Assembly (NCBI GenBank): GCA_965221985.1
Contig: OZ244928.1
Location: 3,162,001-3,226,000 of the forward strand
Source of the DNA: J054 sp965221985
GTDB lineage: Bacteria > Pseudomonadota > Gammaproteobacteria > Steroidobacterales > GCA-2729495
Reading direction: 5' to 3'
Length of the DNA: 64,000 nt
Shown here piece by piece: positions 33,184 to 42,071 of the stretch. Below the pieces are notes generated by a model, which was not told the origin of the DNA, made no database searches, and was given only the letters and a program-made list of their open reading frames with translations. A program made the position numbers and the translations under genes. Numbering within the stretch: the first letter of the stretch is position 1; every line of letters starts with the position of its first letter.

Positions 33184-33858
33184 CTACCGACCAAACGCCA
33201 CCCCAAACTGCAGCTGATAGATTTCCCCATCAAGATCACGCGCACTGCCGAGCGACAACGGCGGTTCAAAATCAACAAAATGCACTTTCAGGCCAGCCGT
33301 CACGGCAAAGGAACTATTCGCCCCAAAGTTAAAGTCGCCACTTAAGCCAAGAAATCCACCCAAGCCGTCATCGTCGTAATATTCGAAAATGTCGCAATCG
33401 AAAAAACAACTGTCTTCATATTCGTCAATCGATATCCAGTAGTAAGCAAGACCGGCATCAAAAAACCAGCGGATCCGCGCTGTGTCATGAAACCCCCATT
33501 TAATCGACGGACCAAGATAAATGACGGAGGCTTGCAGCTCTTCATTCTCTTCTAAGCCACGAATGTCACTCTCGTGGCCGAACACCCCGAAGTTTGCGCC
33601 CCAAAATAGAGGTGAAGACTTCAATGCCTTGGCGCGCAGGTGATAACTTAACTCGAAGTTTGCGCCCCATTCTTCGAAGTCATCACCTGGCAACGGCTCG
33701 ATGTTTCCGAGTTCTGACCAATGTTGTAGGCCGAGGACAGTGCTTACCCGCCACGAGTCAATGTGTGAGCCATCAGCCGCAAAAACCTTGCTGGCAAGGA
33801 ATAACGCGAGACCAAAAAATATCAGTTGGCGAATACCAAATTCTCTATAAACACTCAT
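33184..33858 (-). CDS. Small outer-membrane beta-barrel protein, function unknown
   Basis: 224 residues. The signal peptide (about residues 1-27, ending KVFAA) is followed by alternating aromatic/hydrophobic strands (VIYLGPSIKWGF, RIRWFFDAGLAYYW, FAVTAGLKVHFVDF) and a C-terminal strand IYQLQFGVAFGR. An acidic Cys-containing loop (EDSCFFDCDIFEYYDDD) could form a disulfide or bind metal. The pattern fits an OmpW/OmpA-like eight-strand barrel, but I do not recognise the family. Flanked by repeat elements at its 3' end. Confidence 0.65.
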   Translation of the reverse strand: MSVYREFGIRQLIFFGLALFLASKVFAADGSHIDSWRVSTVLGLQHWSELGNIEPLPGDDFEEWGANFELSYHLRAKALKSSPLFWGANFGVFGHESDIRGLEENEELQASVIYLGPSIKWGFHDTARIRWFFDAGLAYYWISIDEYEDSCFFDCDIFEYYDDDGLGGFLGLSGDFNFGANSSFAVTAGLKVHFVDFEPPLSLGSARDLDGEIYQLQFGVAFGR

Positions 33859-33957
33859 CTTATATCCACCTTCTGCAAGTCGAAGTCTAATACAAGCACC
33901 AAATTCCCGAAAGCGTTGAGCGGCCGAAAATTCTTGGCCAGCGTGGAGAAATCGCTA

Positions 33958-34644
33958 TCAAGGCTTTTCTTCCCCAGGCTGCGGTGCTTCTCCGCGCTGC
34001 AGGGGTGGCTGCCCCTGGATAGAAGGATCAATGGTGTGAAAAATCTTGCCGATGCTGCCATCGTCGTCGAGACATTCCACGACCAAAGCTGCCAGATCCG
34101 CGCGCTGGATCATACCCATCACGCTGTGGTCTTCGGTTTTAACGGCATTGCCCGTGGCGGGTTCCGACGCCATGCCGCCTGGTCTCAGTATGGTGGCATC
34201 CAGTCCGCTGGCCGTTAAATACGCTTCTGCCTGGGTCTTCAATTCAATAACCGGGCCCAGAAATTTCCAGGCGTTCTCGGACAACACGTCCCGGCTATCG
34301 CCTGCGCCGATGGCGGTCACCAAGATCATGCGTTGCACGCCGCGGCGTTTAGCGGCATCGACGATATTTTGCGTACCAACGACATCGGGACGCTGTGGGT
34401 CTTTCCGCGAACCGCCCACGGTGCAAACCACCGCCCGGAAATTGCTGGATGCAAAGGCCGCATCCACGGCTGCCGCATCGAGCACATCGGCTTCCACAAA
34501 ATCCACGCCAATTTCCTCCAAGGCTGAGCGGTTCGAGCTGGCTCTAACTGCGGCGGTTACCTGATCGCCGCGCGCTGCAAGTAGTCGAGCGACTTCGAGA
34601 CCGGTTCTTTGGCTTGCGCCAAACAATAAGTAGGCGTCTGTCAT
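33958..34644 (-). CDS. NAD(P)-binding SDR-like (NmrA/NAD(P)H-binding) protein
   Basis: 228 residues from ATG 34644, preceded by AGGAAAGGA. The atypical SDR start YLLFGASQRTGLEVARLLAA binds NAD(P). FRAVVCTVGGSRKDP, VQRMILVTAIGAGDSRD and the C-terminal LRPGGMASEPATG are usual for PF13460-type proteins. The Tyr-x-x-x-Lys catalytic pair of classical SDRs is not evident, so it may be a redox sensor or reductase. Its start lies 11 bases past the stop of the Rieske oxygenase gene, so the two are co-transcribed. Confidence 0.8.
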   Translation of the reverse strand: MTDAYLLFGASQRTGLEVARLLAARGDQVTAAVRASSNRSALEEIGVDFVEADVLDAAAVDAAFASSNFRAVVCTVGGSRKDPQRPDVVGTQNIVDAAKRRGVQRMILVTAIGAGDSRDVLSENAWKFLGPVIELKTQAEAYLTASGLDATILRPGGMASEPATGNAVKTEDHSVMGMIQRADLAALVVECLDDDGSIGKIFHTIDPSIQGQPPLQRGEAPQPGEEKP

Positions 34645-34654
34645 TCCTTTCCTC

Positions 34655-35761
34655 CTAGCGACCAAGCATTGGCACGGGCGTTACCGCCCAATCTGTATCC
34701 GCATGCTGCCTGCGGCCCGGACTTGGAATGGCATAGGCCATGCGATTCCAGTTGCGCGCGATTTCTTCCAGATCCATGCGCCAGCCTTTTGCTTGCCATT
34801 CAATCAGCCTCTGCCGGTATTTCATCAGCACGTCATCGGCCGGGACAATAAACTCCCCAATGGCTTCCTTCGAAGAAATCGGCGGATCCAACTTCTCGAC
34901 CACGACCCGATCCTCTTCCACGGCAATGCCCATGCGCTCTAAGAAATTCTTATCCATTGCTGGATCGAGACGACAGTTGCGCTGATTGACTAGAAAAATC
35001 TCTAGATCGAGCTCACTCCTTGGACAGGCGTACAAATACATGTTCATACCATCGGTTTCATTAAAGTGAATCCGCGTCCAGGTAGAGGCCACGCCATGAA
35101 ATCCAGAACCGGCATCGGTACGCCCCTCGGGGGACATGTCGGCCATGTCCTGGTCGGGAAGTTCAGGAGAATAGAACTCGACCATCGCGCCCGCGCCCCA
35201 TTGGGATTCTTGAATATCAATTTTCGGGACTTGATAGTCCTTGCGCGCACCACCAAAACCGAAACCACTGTGAACATATTCCACATGCGACGGATCCGAT
35301 TGATTTTCCACCAGGCGCACATAGTTTGCTTGCCAGCGGTACCGCATGTGTAGGGTTCGCCAACCCGCTGTTCCATATTCCTCGATGGGCATTATGGTCG
35401 GTCGTTCTGCTTCGGGTAGATCGCCTAGAAAAACGAAGACCAGACCATAGCGTTCCTCGACAGGATAAGCATCGATTCTAGACCGTTCGGGAATCTTGCT
35501 TAATGGCCCCAGGGAGGGGATCCGTTCGCAGTCACCCTGACCGTTGAAAAGCCAACCGTGATAAGGGCATTGCACGCAATTTCCAACAATCTCGCCGTCA
35601 CCCAATGAGCCGCCTCGGTGCGTACAGGTATTTGAGACGCAGCGTACCGCGCCCTCCTCATCGCGCCACAGAACAAACCAGAGGCCCAGCATCTGAACTT
35701 TCATAGGTTCTTGTTTGATGTTTTCGCTTGTTTCAGCGGGGTACCAGAAATTGATGAACAT
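34655..35761 (-). CDS. Rieske non-haem iron oxygenase, alpha subunit type
   Basis: 368 residues. The Rieske cluster ligands are C46-T-H48 and C65-P-Y-H68. The catalytic domain has the facial-triad region ENQSDPSHVEYVHSG with Asp156, His159 and His164. Such proteins hydroxylate or demethylate aromatic or steroid-like substrates with electrons from a reductase. The short length and single-component look resemble the phenoxybenzoate/vanillate demethylase group more than two-subunit dioxygenases. No ferredoxin reductase is adjacent; the downstream SDR-like protein is the only partner. Substrate unknown. Confidence 0.88.
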   Translation of the reverse strand: MFINFWYPAETSENIKQEPMKVQMLGLWFVLWRDEEGAVRCVSNTCTHRGGSLGDGEIVGNCVQCPYHGWLFNGQGDCERIPSLGPLSKIPERSRIDAYPVEERYGLVFVFLGDLPEAERPTIMPIEEYGTAGWRTLHMRYRWQANYVRLVENQSDPSHVEYVHSGFGFGGARKDYQVPKIDIQESQWGAGAMVEFYSPELPDQDMADMSPEGRTDAGSGFHGVASTWTRIHFNETDGMNMYLYACPRSELDLEIFLVNQRNCRLDPAMDKNFLERMGIAVEEDRVVVEKLDPPISSKEAIGEFIVPADDVLMKYRQRLIEWQAKGWRMDLEEIARNWNRMAYAIPSPGRRQHADTDWAVTPVPMLGR

Positions 35762-36244
35762 TGGGAACCTCAGTAACGCTTATTCGAGTTTTTCTGCAAC
35801 TTAAGGAAAGAGCACGGGCATTAGTCGCGTTAGGCCTTTTATAAACGCAAGCGATCGGTGCGTCCAAGCACAAGCCTTAGCTATCGACAAGAAGCAAGCC
35901 GACCAGTAATACTCCCAATGCCGCGCCGTTAATGCTTGACAAAAAACGGATCGACACGGCCATTATCAGTTAAATAATCAGCTCGGCCAAGAAACGATGC
36001 TCTAAACGGCCGGCCAACGAATGGGGCTTAGTCGAAACTAGATCTAGACTACCGGAGTTGTGTCGATCGCGTGTTTGTTCGGATTTACTATACAGGGAGC
36101 TTAGGCAGTGCAGCGGTCGCGATGCCGGCAAAATTATGGGTAAAGGCCACTCGACCCACCCCCGCCCCCACCCGCTTGTGGCCTGCAACAGCATTGTCAA
36201 TCTGGCTGCGAGCAACGGCGGGCGGGGACAGCGGTTGAGCACCT
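35762..36244. other. Intergenic gap with a possible short membrane-protein remnant
   Basis: 483 bases without a full gene. On the minus strand 35877-35963 reads a 28-codon frame, MAVSIRFLSSINGAALGVLL followed by VGLLLVDS and a stop. It resembles the last membrane helix of LysE/RhtB-type exporters but has no ribosome site. It is either a remnant or chance. The rest is featureless to me. Confidence 0.35.
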
Positions 36245-36808
36245 TCAATCACTCGAACTTTCTGGCGAGATTTCTTCATCGGCGGAACTCAAGGCCAAAT
36301 AGAGTTCACGCCTTTTTGCCCGTTCGTGCGCGAGCACTTGCTGAGCCCGTTCAAAATTGCGCTTGCTGACTGCTTTCGCGCCCCTAAGCTTGCGGGCCTG
36401 CTCAAAGTCAGCGGCTGCCTCAGCATAGTCACCGCGAGCCATCTTCATTACGCCTCGATTGTTCAAGGACGGGCCTTTGCTCCAGCCCATGGAAACCGCC
36501 TCATCGCAGTAGGCTTCCGCTTTTTCAAACTGCCGCAACATGGTGTGAGCCGCGCACAGATTGATCAGCACAGGCGTTCTCCTCGAGCCAGATTTCACCG
36601 TCTTTAGAATGATATTGAGTCGCTTGATGCCCTCCTCGTACCTACCAGTCTCCACCATGCGAACACCGTAGATATCGTTGGACTGGGTGACAAGCTCAAG
36701 GGGACCTGTTGCTTGCCCCATGGCGCTTGCCGCCACCAGCAACACAGCAAAGGCTAAGCCACAGTGACTTAAACTTTGCCATTTCGTGCATCTCTTCGCT
36801 TTCATCAT
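36245..36808 (-). CDS. Secreted TPR-repeat protein
   Basis: 187 residues from ATG 36808, which has AGGAGAAGT directly upstream (ATGATG; either Met possible). A signal peptide spans about residues 1-31 (ends ASAMGQA). At least three TPR units follow (VRMVETGRYEEGIKRLNIIL, LCAAHTMLRQFEKAEAYCDE, NRGVMKMARGDYAEAAADFE). A charged tail ends the protein. It probably works as a periplasmic scaffold; no partner is evident next to it. Confidence 0.8.
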   Translation of the reverse strand: MMKAKRCTKWQSLSHCGLAFAVLLVAASAMGQATGPLELVTQSNDIYGVRMVETGRYEEGIKRLNIILKTVKSGSRRTPVLINLCAAHTMLRQFEKAEAYCDEAVSMGWSKGPSLNNRGVMKMARGDYAEAAADFEQARKLRGAKAVSKRNFERAQQVLAHERAKRRELYLALSSADEEISPESSSD

Positions 36809-37156
36809 ACTTCTCCTCGGACTTACCCTATTCGGCACCTCTTGCCGATGTATAAAGTCTAGAGACGTGCAGCCTCATGTTCTGTCAGGGCCTTGACACT
36901 TCGCGGGTAATACCTGGGAAACAACCCTAGCTAACCATCGAAACGAAGATTTGGGCTGCCATTGACCCATGCTCAAGGGCTCGGTGCCGACTGGTATCTG
37001 TCAGCCTCTGTCTATACGCGCGGCAACTTTTGTTAGCGCGGCCCGTGGAAATGACTTTGGGCTGCTCGGGTATGGCAGTGCCTTTTGCGGACACACTGCA
37101 CAGAATCTAGTGCACAGCCTTAGCACCGCAGGTCGCAATGGCGCTAAACTAAACCG
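36809..37156. other. Divergent gap between TPR gene and moeA
   Basis: About 350 bases. It should hold promoters for both genes. A TTGACA at 36893 has no good partner -10 at normal spacing. No RNA or gene recognised. Confidence 0.4.
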
Positions 37157-38371
37157 GTGACCTCGCTACAAAAAATTGAAGTCGCCCAGGCCGAAGCACT
37201 CGTGCGGGCACGCATGCCGACTTACGCTGCTCGCGAAGTTCCTGTTGCCGAGGCCCTCGGCTGCATCCTCCGCGAAACCATCCACGCCGAGCGCGATCAG
37301 CCACCCTTTGATCGCGTGACCATGGATGGCATCGCCATTCGCTACGCCGATTTTGCGGCCGGCCGAAACACTTACAAACTGGTCGGCACCCAGGGCGCCG
37401 GCGCGCCCGCTCTCAAACTGGGGGAGGATGGCCACTGCGTGGAAATCATGACCGGGGCCGTGTTGCCTGTGGATGCGGATACGGTTGTTCCCGTGGAGCG
37501 TATTCGGCGCGCAGCTGATATGTGTAGCTTGGAGGATGACTATCGACCCAATGAAGGGCAGTTTGTGCATTTGCAGGCGTCTGACTATCGGCAAGGTCAG
37601 GTCGTACTCAAACCGGGTATGCGGATTGGACCGCCTGAAATGGCTGTGTTGACGATTGGCGGAAAGCCGACCGTGGAGGTCGCCCAATGGCCCCGCGTCG
37701 CGGTGATTTCCACGGGTGATGAGTTGGTGGAAGTCGGCGTGGACTTGGCACCGTTTCAGATTCGTTCGTCTAACGGCCCGGCCATCGCCGCCGCTTTGGA
37801 GTCTCGAGGCTGCAGGCAGGTCACTCTCGCGAGACTACCGGACGATCCGAAGCTACTGCGCCAGGAGATCAGCCAACTCCATGATGAACATGATGTGCTG
37901 ATCTTAAGTGGCGGGGTATCCATGGGAAAGTACGACTATGTGCCGCAGGTCATGGGTGAGTTGGACGTGGAGTTAGTCTTCCATAAGATTTTGCAGCGCC
38001 CCGGTCTGCCCATGTGGTTTGGAGTCAGCGCGGCGAAAAAGCCGGTATTTGCCCTGCCCGGCAATCCCGTGTCGAGCTTGGTCTGCATGCTGCGATATGC
38101 GGTTCCGGCTATCCTGGAGTCATTGGGCTTAGCCGATACGCAGGCCGCGATAAAGGTGCTGGCGGAGGACGTCGAATTTGCTTCCGATCTGACCTGCTTC
38201 CTGCCGGTGGCATTACAGGATGATGACGAAGGCCAAGGCTTGGCCGTCCCGCGCCAAACCAACACGTCTGGCGATTTCGTGTCCTTGGCGGGTACGGATG
38301 GTTTTTTGGAGCTGCCGCGCGGCCAAGACAAATACCCCGCGGGTTTTGCCGCGGCATTTTATCCTTGGTAA
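37157..38371 (+). CDS. moeA: Molybdopterin molybdenumtransferase
   Basis: 404 residues, starting at GTG 37157. The active region PPFDRVTMDGIAIR, the MoCF-binding domain with STGDELVEVG, ILSGGVSMGKYDYV and ALPGNPVSSLVCML, and the C-terminal beta domain are all in normal order. MoeA inserts molybdate into adenylated molybdopterin. It stands apart from moaC-mobA (0-2 kb) and moaB (44 kb), so Mo cofactor genes are dispersed along this stretch. Confidence 0.95.
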   Translation: MTSLQKIEVAQAEALVRARMPTYAAREVPVAEALGCILRETIHAERDQPPFDRVTMDGIAIRYADFAAGRNTYKLVGTQGAGAPALKLGEDGHCVEIMTGAVLPVDADTVVPVERIRRAADMCSLEDDYRPNEGQFVHLQASDYRQGQVVLKPGMRIGPPEMAVLTIGGKPTVEVAQWPRVAVISTGDELVEVGVDLAPFQIRSSNGPAIAAALESRGCRQVTLARLPDDPKLLRQEISQLHDEHDVLILSGGVSMGKYDYVPQVMGELDVELVFHKILQRPGLPMWFGVSAAKKPVFALPGNPVSSLVCMLRYAVPAILESLGLADTQAAIKVLAEDVEFASDLTCFLPVALQDDDEGQGLAVPRQTNTSGDFVSLAGTDGFLELPRGQDKYPAGFAAAFYPW

Positions 38372-38436
38372 CAAGAGCTGGCTTGGGATGGTTCGACTAT
38401 TGCCCGGCCGTGAAATCCAGGTGAAGGAACACAGAC

Positions 38437-39147
38437 TTGTCGACAAGTAGCCCAGAACCCGCGGAACCCTTACAAGCGCAGGCCACCCCGCCCCCGGCTG
38501 ATGAAGGTCTTCGCGGGCGTCTCACCGCCTCGTCCGTTTTTCTTTTGCTTGCCAATCTCGTCCCGCTCTACGGCGTGCTGCAATGGGGTTGGTCCGTAAG
38601 CTCCGTCATTCTGCTGTTCTGGCTAGAAAACTTGATCATAGGTGCGGTAAATGTCATGCGCTTTATGTCCGCCAGCCCGCAAGTAATCTCCTCATCCCAA
38701 AGAATCGTATCCACCGTCTTTTTTATCGTTCACTATGGCACATTTTGCCTCGTGCACGGTTTGTTCGTGTTGACTATGTTCTCAAAAAGTTTCGGCATTG
38801 AAAGCGGCATGCTCGGCGTCGGCGACATGCTCCCCATCGTCGAACGCGCGCTTCAACAAGATAAGCTGATTTGGCCGCTGCTTGGCATTGCGGCGAGTCA
38901 CTTGTTCTCCTTTGGCATCAACTATATCGGCGGTGGCGAATATCAAAGAACTTCAGACAAACAATTGATGAAACTGCCCTATGCCCGCGTGATCGTGCTG
39001 CATATCACCATCATCATGGGCGGTATCTTGATTCAAGTCTTCGATTCGCCCACGGCCAGCCTGGTGCTACTGGTTTGTATCAAAACCGCGATGGACTTGG
39101 TCGCGCACCGCCGGGAGCATGCGCGGGAAATGGCCGCAACCCATTAG
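38437..39147 (+). CDS. Inner-membrane protein, DUF6498-like
   Basis: 236 residues starting at TTG 38437, with GAAGGA eight bases upstream. A Pro/Ala-rich cytoplasmic head (about 1-28) leads to about five or six membrane segments (for example VFLLLANLVPLYGVLQWG, SSVILLFWLENLIIGAVNV, IVSTVFFIVHYGTFCLVHG). The motif FWLENLIIGAVNVMR fits what I recall of DUF6498 proteins. Function unknown. It follows moeA by 65 bases. Confidence 0.7.
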   Translation: MSTSSPEPAEPLQAQATPPPADEGLRGRLTASSVFLLLANLVPLYGVLQWGWSVSSVILLFWLENLIIGAVNVMRFMSASPQVISSSQRIVSTVFFIVHYGTFCLVHGLFVLTMFSKSFGIESGMLGVGDMLPIVERALQQDKLIWPLLGIAASHLFSFGINYIGGGEYQRTSDKQLMKLPYARVIVLHITIIMGGILIQVFDSPTASLVLLVCIKTAMDLVAHRREHAREMAATH

Positions 39148-39169
39148 AAAGGTCGAATCGAATTAAAGG

Positions 39170-39272
39170 CTATTCGGTTTGCCCTTCCTGGTGCCGCAGC
39201 AAGAATCGCTCGGCCGAGAAACACGCCAGCGCGGATAAACCACCCAGGGCGCCGACGACTGCTAGTGGATCT
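39170..39272 (-). pseudogene. C-terminal fragment of a membrane protein cut by a repeat element
   Basis: Minus-strand frame ending at TAG 39170-39172 reads DPLAVVGALGGLSALACFSA followed by ERFLLRHQEGQTE, a single hydrophobic helix and polar tail. At 39273 it runs directly into the dispersed repeat. Beyond the repeat lies the ald stop codon, so the 5' part of the gene is missing. Confidence 0.4.
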
Positions 39273-39383
39273 GGGGTCGAACCGATTTTTTCGACCACCA
39301 ATGTCGATTCTTATCACCAGAATATCGTCGCATCGCTAGTTGGCTAATGGATCGGGCCTACCCGAAAAAAGCGGTTCGACCCC
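39273..39383. repeat. Dispersed repeat, full 111-bp element
   Basis: Left end GGGGTCGAACCGATTTTTTC at 39273 and inverted right end (CCCGAAAAAAGCGGTTCGAC then CCC) finishing at 39383, two bases before the ald stop codon. Shares internal ATCGTCGCATCG with the 26-kb copy. Confidence 0.88.
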
Positions 39384-39385
39384 TT

Positions 39386-40510
39386 TTACGCGCGCAAGGC
39401 ATCCACCGGCGGCATCCAGGAATACCCCAAAGCCTGTGCCACCGCGGGATGGGTAACTTGTCCGCAATGAATGTTCAAACCGTCGCGCAGTCCCGGGTCA
39501 TCCAACAAGGCCTGCGGATAGCCTTTGTTGGCTAGGGCCAGCACGTAGGGCAAGGTGGCGTTGGTCAAAGCATAGGTCGAGGTGCGGGGAACGGCGCCGG
39601 GCATATTTGCAACACAGTAATGGACGATACCCTCTTCTATATAGGTAGGTTCCGCATGTGTCGTGGGGCGGCTGCTTGCAAAGCAACCACCTTGGTCAAT
39701 GGCGACATCCACCAGCACGGAGCCGTTGCGCATATCTTTTAGCATGTCGCGCGTGACTAACTTGGGCGCGGCGGCGCCAGGAACCAAAACGGCGCCCACC
39801 ACCAAGTCCGCATCGGCAACATATTCTTCCACGGCTTCGTGAGTGGAATAGATGGTGTTCAGCCGGCCGCCAAACTGAAAATCGAGCTCTTGCAGCCGCG
39901 GCAATGAACGATCAATCACCGTGACTTGTGCCTCCATACCCATGGCAACGCGGATGGCATTGGTGCCCACCACGCCGCCGCCGATTACTACGACGTTGGC
40001 GGCTTTCACCCCGGGCACACCCCCCAGCAAAATCCCTGCGCCGCCGGCTTCGCGCTCCAAACAATGCGCACCCGCCTGCACCGCCATGCGTCCGGCGACT
40101 TCACTCATGGGCGCCAACAGCGGCAGACTACCGTCTTGCCCGGTGACGGTTTCATAAGCGATGGCAATGACGCCCGACTCAATCAAGGCAGCGGCTTGTT
40201 CTGGATCGGGCGCCAAATGCAAGTAGGTGAACAGGATTTGGCCTTCACGCAATTGTGCGCATTCGGTGGCCTGCGGCTCTTTGACTTTCACCACCATATC
40301 GGCGCGCGTAAAGATGTCCGCGGCCTTCGGTACGATCTCTGCCCCGGCCGCGCGATACATGGCATCGGGTAAGCCGATGCCTTCACCCGCGCCCGTTTCA
40401 ATCAATACCGCGTGCCCGGCGGCCCCCAGCTCACGCACGCCCGTGGAGGTCAGGCCCACTCGGTATTCGGCCGGCTTAATCTCCTTCGGTACGCCTATCA
40501 ACATAGCCAT
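39386..40510 (-). CDS. ald: Alanine dehydrogenase
   Basis: 374 residues. VPKEIKPAEYRVGLTSTGV is the N-terminal signature with the substrate Arg/Lys, KVKEPQATE and LFTYLHLAPD follow, and VVVIGGGVVGTNAIRVAMGM is the NAD-binding loop. It deaminates L-alanine to pyruvate and ammonia with NAD. It is the third gene of the set aminotransferase - semialdehyde dehydrogenase - ald, with 20 bases between it and the dehydrogenase gene. There it would regenerate the pyruvate that the aminotransferase consumes. Confidence 0.95.
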   Translation of the reverse strand: MAMLIGVPKEIKPAEYRVGLTSTGVRELGAAGHAVLIETGAGEGIGLPDAMYRAAGAEIVPKAADIFTRADMVVKVKEPQATECAQLREGQILFTYLHLAPDPEQAAALIESGVIAIAYETVTGQDGSLPLLAPMSEVAGRMAVQAGAHCLEREAGGAGILLGGVPGVKAANVVVIGGGVVGTNAIRVAMGMEAQVTVIDRSLPRLQELDFQFGGRLNTIYSTHEAVEEYVADADLVVGAVLVPGAAAPKLVTRDMLKDMRNGSVLVDVAIDQGGCFASSRPTTHAEPTYIEEGIVHYCVANMPGAVPRTSTYALTNATLPYVLALANKGYPQALLDDPGLRDGLNIHCGQVTHPAVAQALGYSWMPPVDALRA

Positions 40511-40530
40511 TGTTCCCCAGAGATCGACGC

Positions 40531-42060
40531 TTATCGACCCGGCGTGGGCATGTTTAAACCCTGCTCAAGGTGCTGCGATTCATCAGGCCAGCGCGATGTA
40601 ATGGTTTTCAAACGCGTATAAAAACGCACGCCTTCGGTGCCGTGTACATTGCTGTCGCCAAACAGCGATCTCTTGCGGCCGCCAAAGCTGTAAAAAGCCA
40701 TGGGCACGGGAATGGGCACATTCACGCCAACCATGCCCGCCTCTACTGCGCGGCTAAATGTTCTAGCCGCGCGGCCGCTGCGGGTGAAGATTGCCGCCCC
40801 GTTGCCGAATTCATGGGCATTCACCAAGGCAAGAGCTTCTTCGGCGTCGCTAACTCGTAACATGGTGAGTACCGGGCCAAAGATTTCTTCTCGATAGATG
40901 CGCATCTTCGGGTTGGCGTGATCAAACAAACTGGGACCCAAGAAGAAACCGTCGGGAGCCTCGGCGATTTTCAATCCACGCCCGTCAACAACCAACTCCG
41001 CACCCTCCTCCTGGCCAATATCGATGTACTTGAGCACACGCTCGCGATGTTCGGCCGTAATCAGCGGCCCCATCTGGGCTTGGGGATCATCACCCGCGGC
41101 AATGCGCAGCGCATTGATCTTAGGTACTAAGATATCTCGCAGCCGATCGCCAGCATCCCCCACGGCCACGGCCACGGAAATGGCCATGCAACGTTCGCCG
41201 GCGGAGCCATAAGCCGCGCCGAGTAAGGCATCGGCCGCCAGCTCCATATCCGCATCGGGCAATACCACCATATGATTTTTTGCACCGCCCAAAGACTGCA
41301 CGCGCATGCCCGTCGCCGCGGCGCTGCGATAAACATGTTCCGCCACGGGCGTGGAGCCGACAAAACTAACGGCAGACACGCGTTGATCGGCAAGCAAGCC
41401 GTTCACGGCTTCGCCATCACCGTTCAAGACATTGAACGCACCCGGCGGTAATCCCGCTTGCGTCAACAACTCAGCCAACCGCAGCGCGCAGGACGGTACT
41501 TTTTCCGACGGCTTCAAGATAAAACTATTGCCGCAAGCAATGGCTAAAGGAAACATCCACATTGGCACCATGGCCGGAAAATTGAAGGGCGTGATGCCTA
41601 CACAAACACCTAGGGGCTCGCGCAAGGAATGCGCATCCACGCCCGTACCCAAATCTTGACTGAACTCACCCTTGAGCAAATGGGGAATCCCACAAGCGAA
41701 TTCCACCACCTCAAGGCCGCGCTGCAAGGAACCATCGGCATCGCTCAGCACTTTACCGTGTTCTTTCGTAATGAGACCCGCCAGTTCGGCGCGGTTTTGT
41801 TCGATGAGTGCCTTAAAGCGAAACATCACGCGCGCGCGTTTGACCGCCGGCGTATCCCGCCAAGCGGGAAAGGCCGCATGGGCTGCTTGCAATGCTGCTT
41901 CAACGGTTTCCGCACCCGCTAGCAAAACCCGGCTAGTCTCTTCGCCCGTGGCCGGATTGAAGACCGGGCCGCTGCGCCCACGGTCAATGGCAACCGGTAC
42001 GCCATTAATCCAATGGGGAATCACCGCGGCTGTCTCTATATTCGCTGCAGATGTGGCCAT
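40531..42060 (-). CDS. mmsA: CoA-acylating (methyl)malonate-semialdehyde dehydrogenase
   Basis: 509 residues. The MMSDH-specific GITPFNFPAMVPMWMFPLA, SLGGAKNHMVVLPDAD and catalytic Cys in SAGERCMAISVAV are present. Unlike ordinary aldehyde dehydrogenases these lack the general-base Glu in the usual place and make acyl-CoA. It would convert malonate semialdehyde to acetyl-CoA and CO2. It follows the omega-aminotransferase by 11 bases, which argues for beta-alanine rather than valine as the substrate route. Confidence 0.93.
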   Translation of the reverse strand: MATSAANIETAAVIPHWINGVPVAIDRGRSGPVFNPATGEETSRVLLAGAETVEAALQAAHAAFPAWRDTPAVKRARVMFRFKALIEQNRAELAGLITKEHGKVLSDADGSLQRGLEVVEFACGIPHLLKGEFSQDLGTGVDAHSLREPLGVCVGITPFNFPAMVPMWMFPLAIACGNSFILKPSEKVPSCALRLAELLTQAGLPPGAFNVLNGDGEAVNGLLADQRVSAVSFVGSTPVAEHVYRSAAATGMRVQSLGGAKNHMVVLPDADMELAADALLGAAYGSAGERCMAISVAVAVGDAGDRLRDILVPKINALRIAAGDDPQAQMGPLITAEHRERVLKYIDIGQEEGAELVVDGRGLKIAEAPDGFFLGPSLFDHANPKMRIYREEIFGPVLTMLRVSDAEEALALVNAHEFGNGAAIFTRSGRAARTFSRAVEAGMVGVNVPIPVPMAFYSFGGRKRSLFGDSNVHGTEGVRFYTRLKTITSRWPDESQHLEQGLNMPTPGR

Positions 42061-42071
42061 ATGCGTACTCC

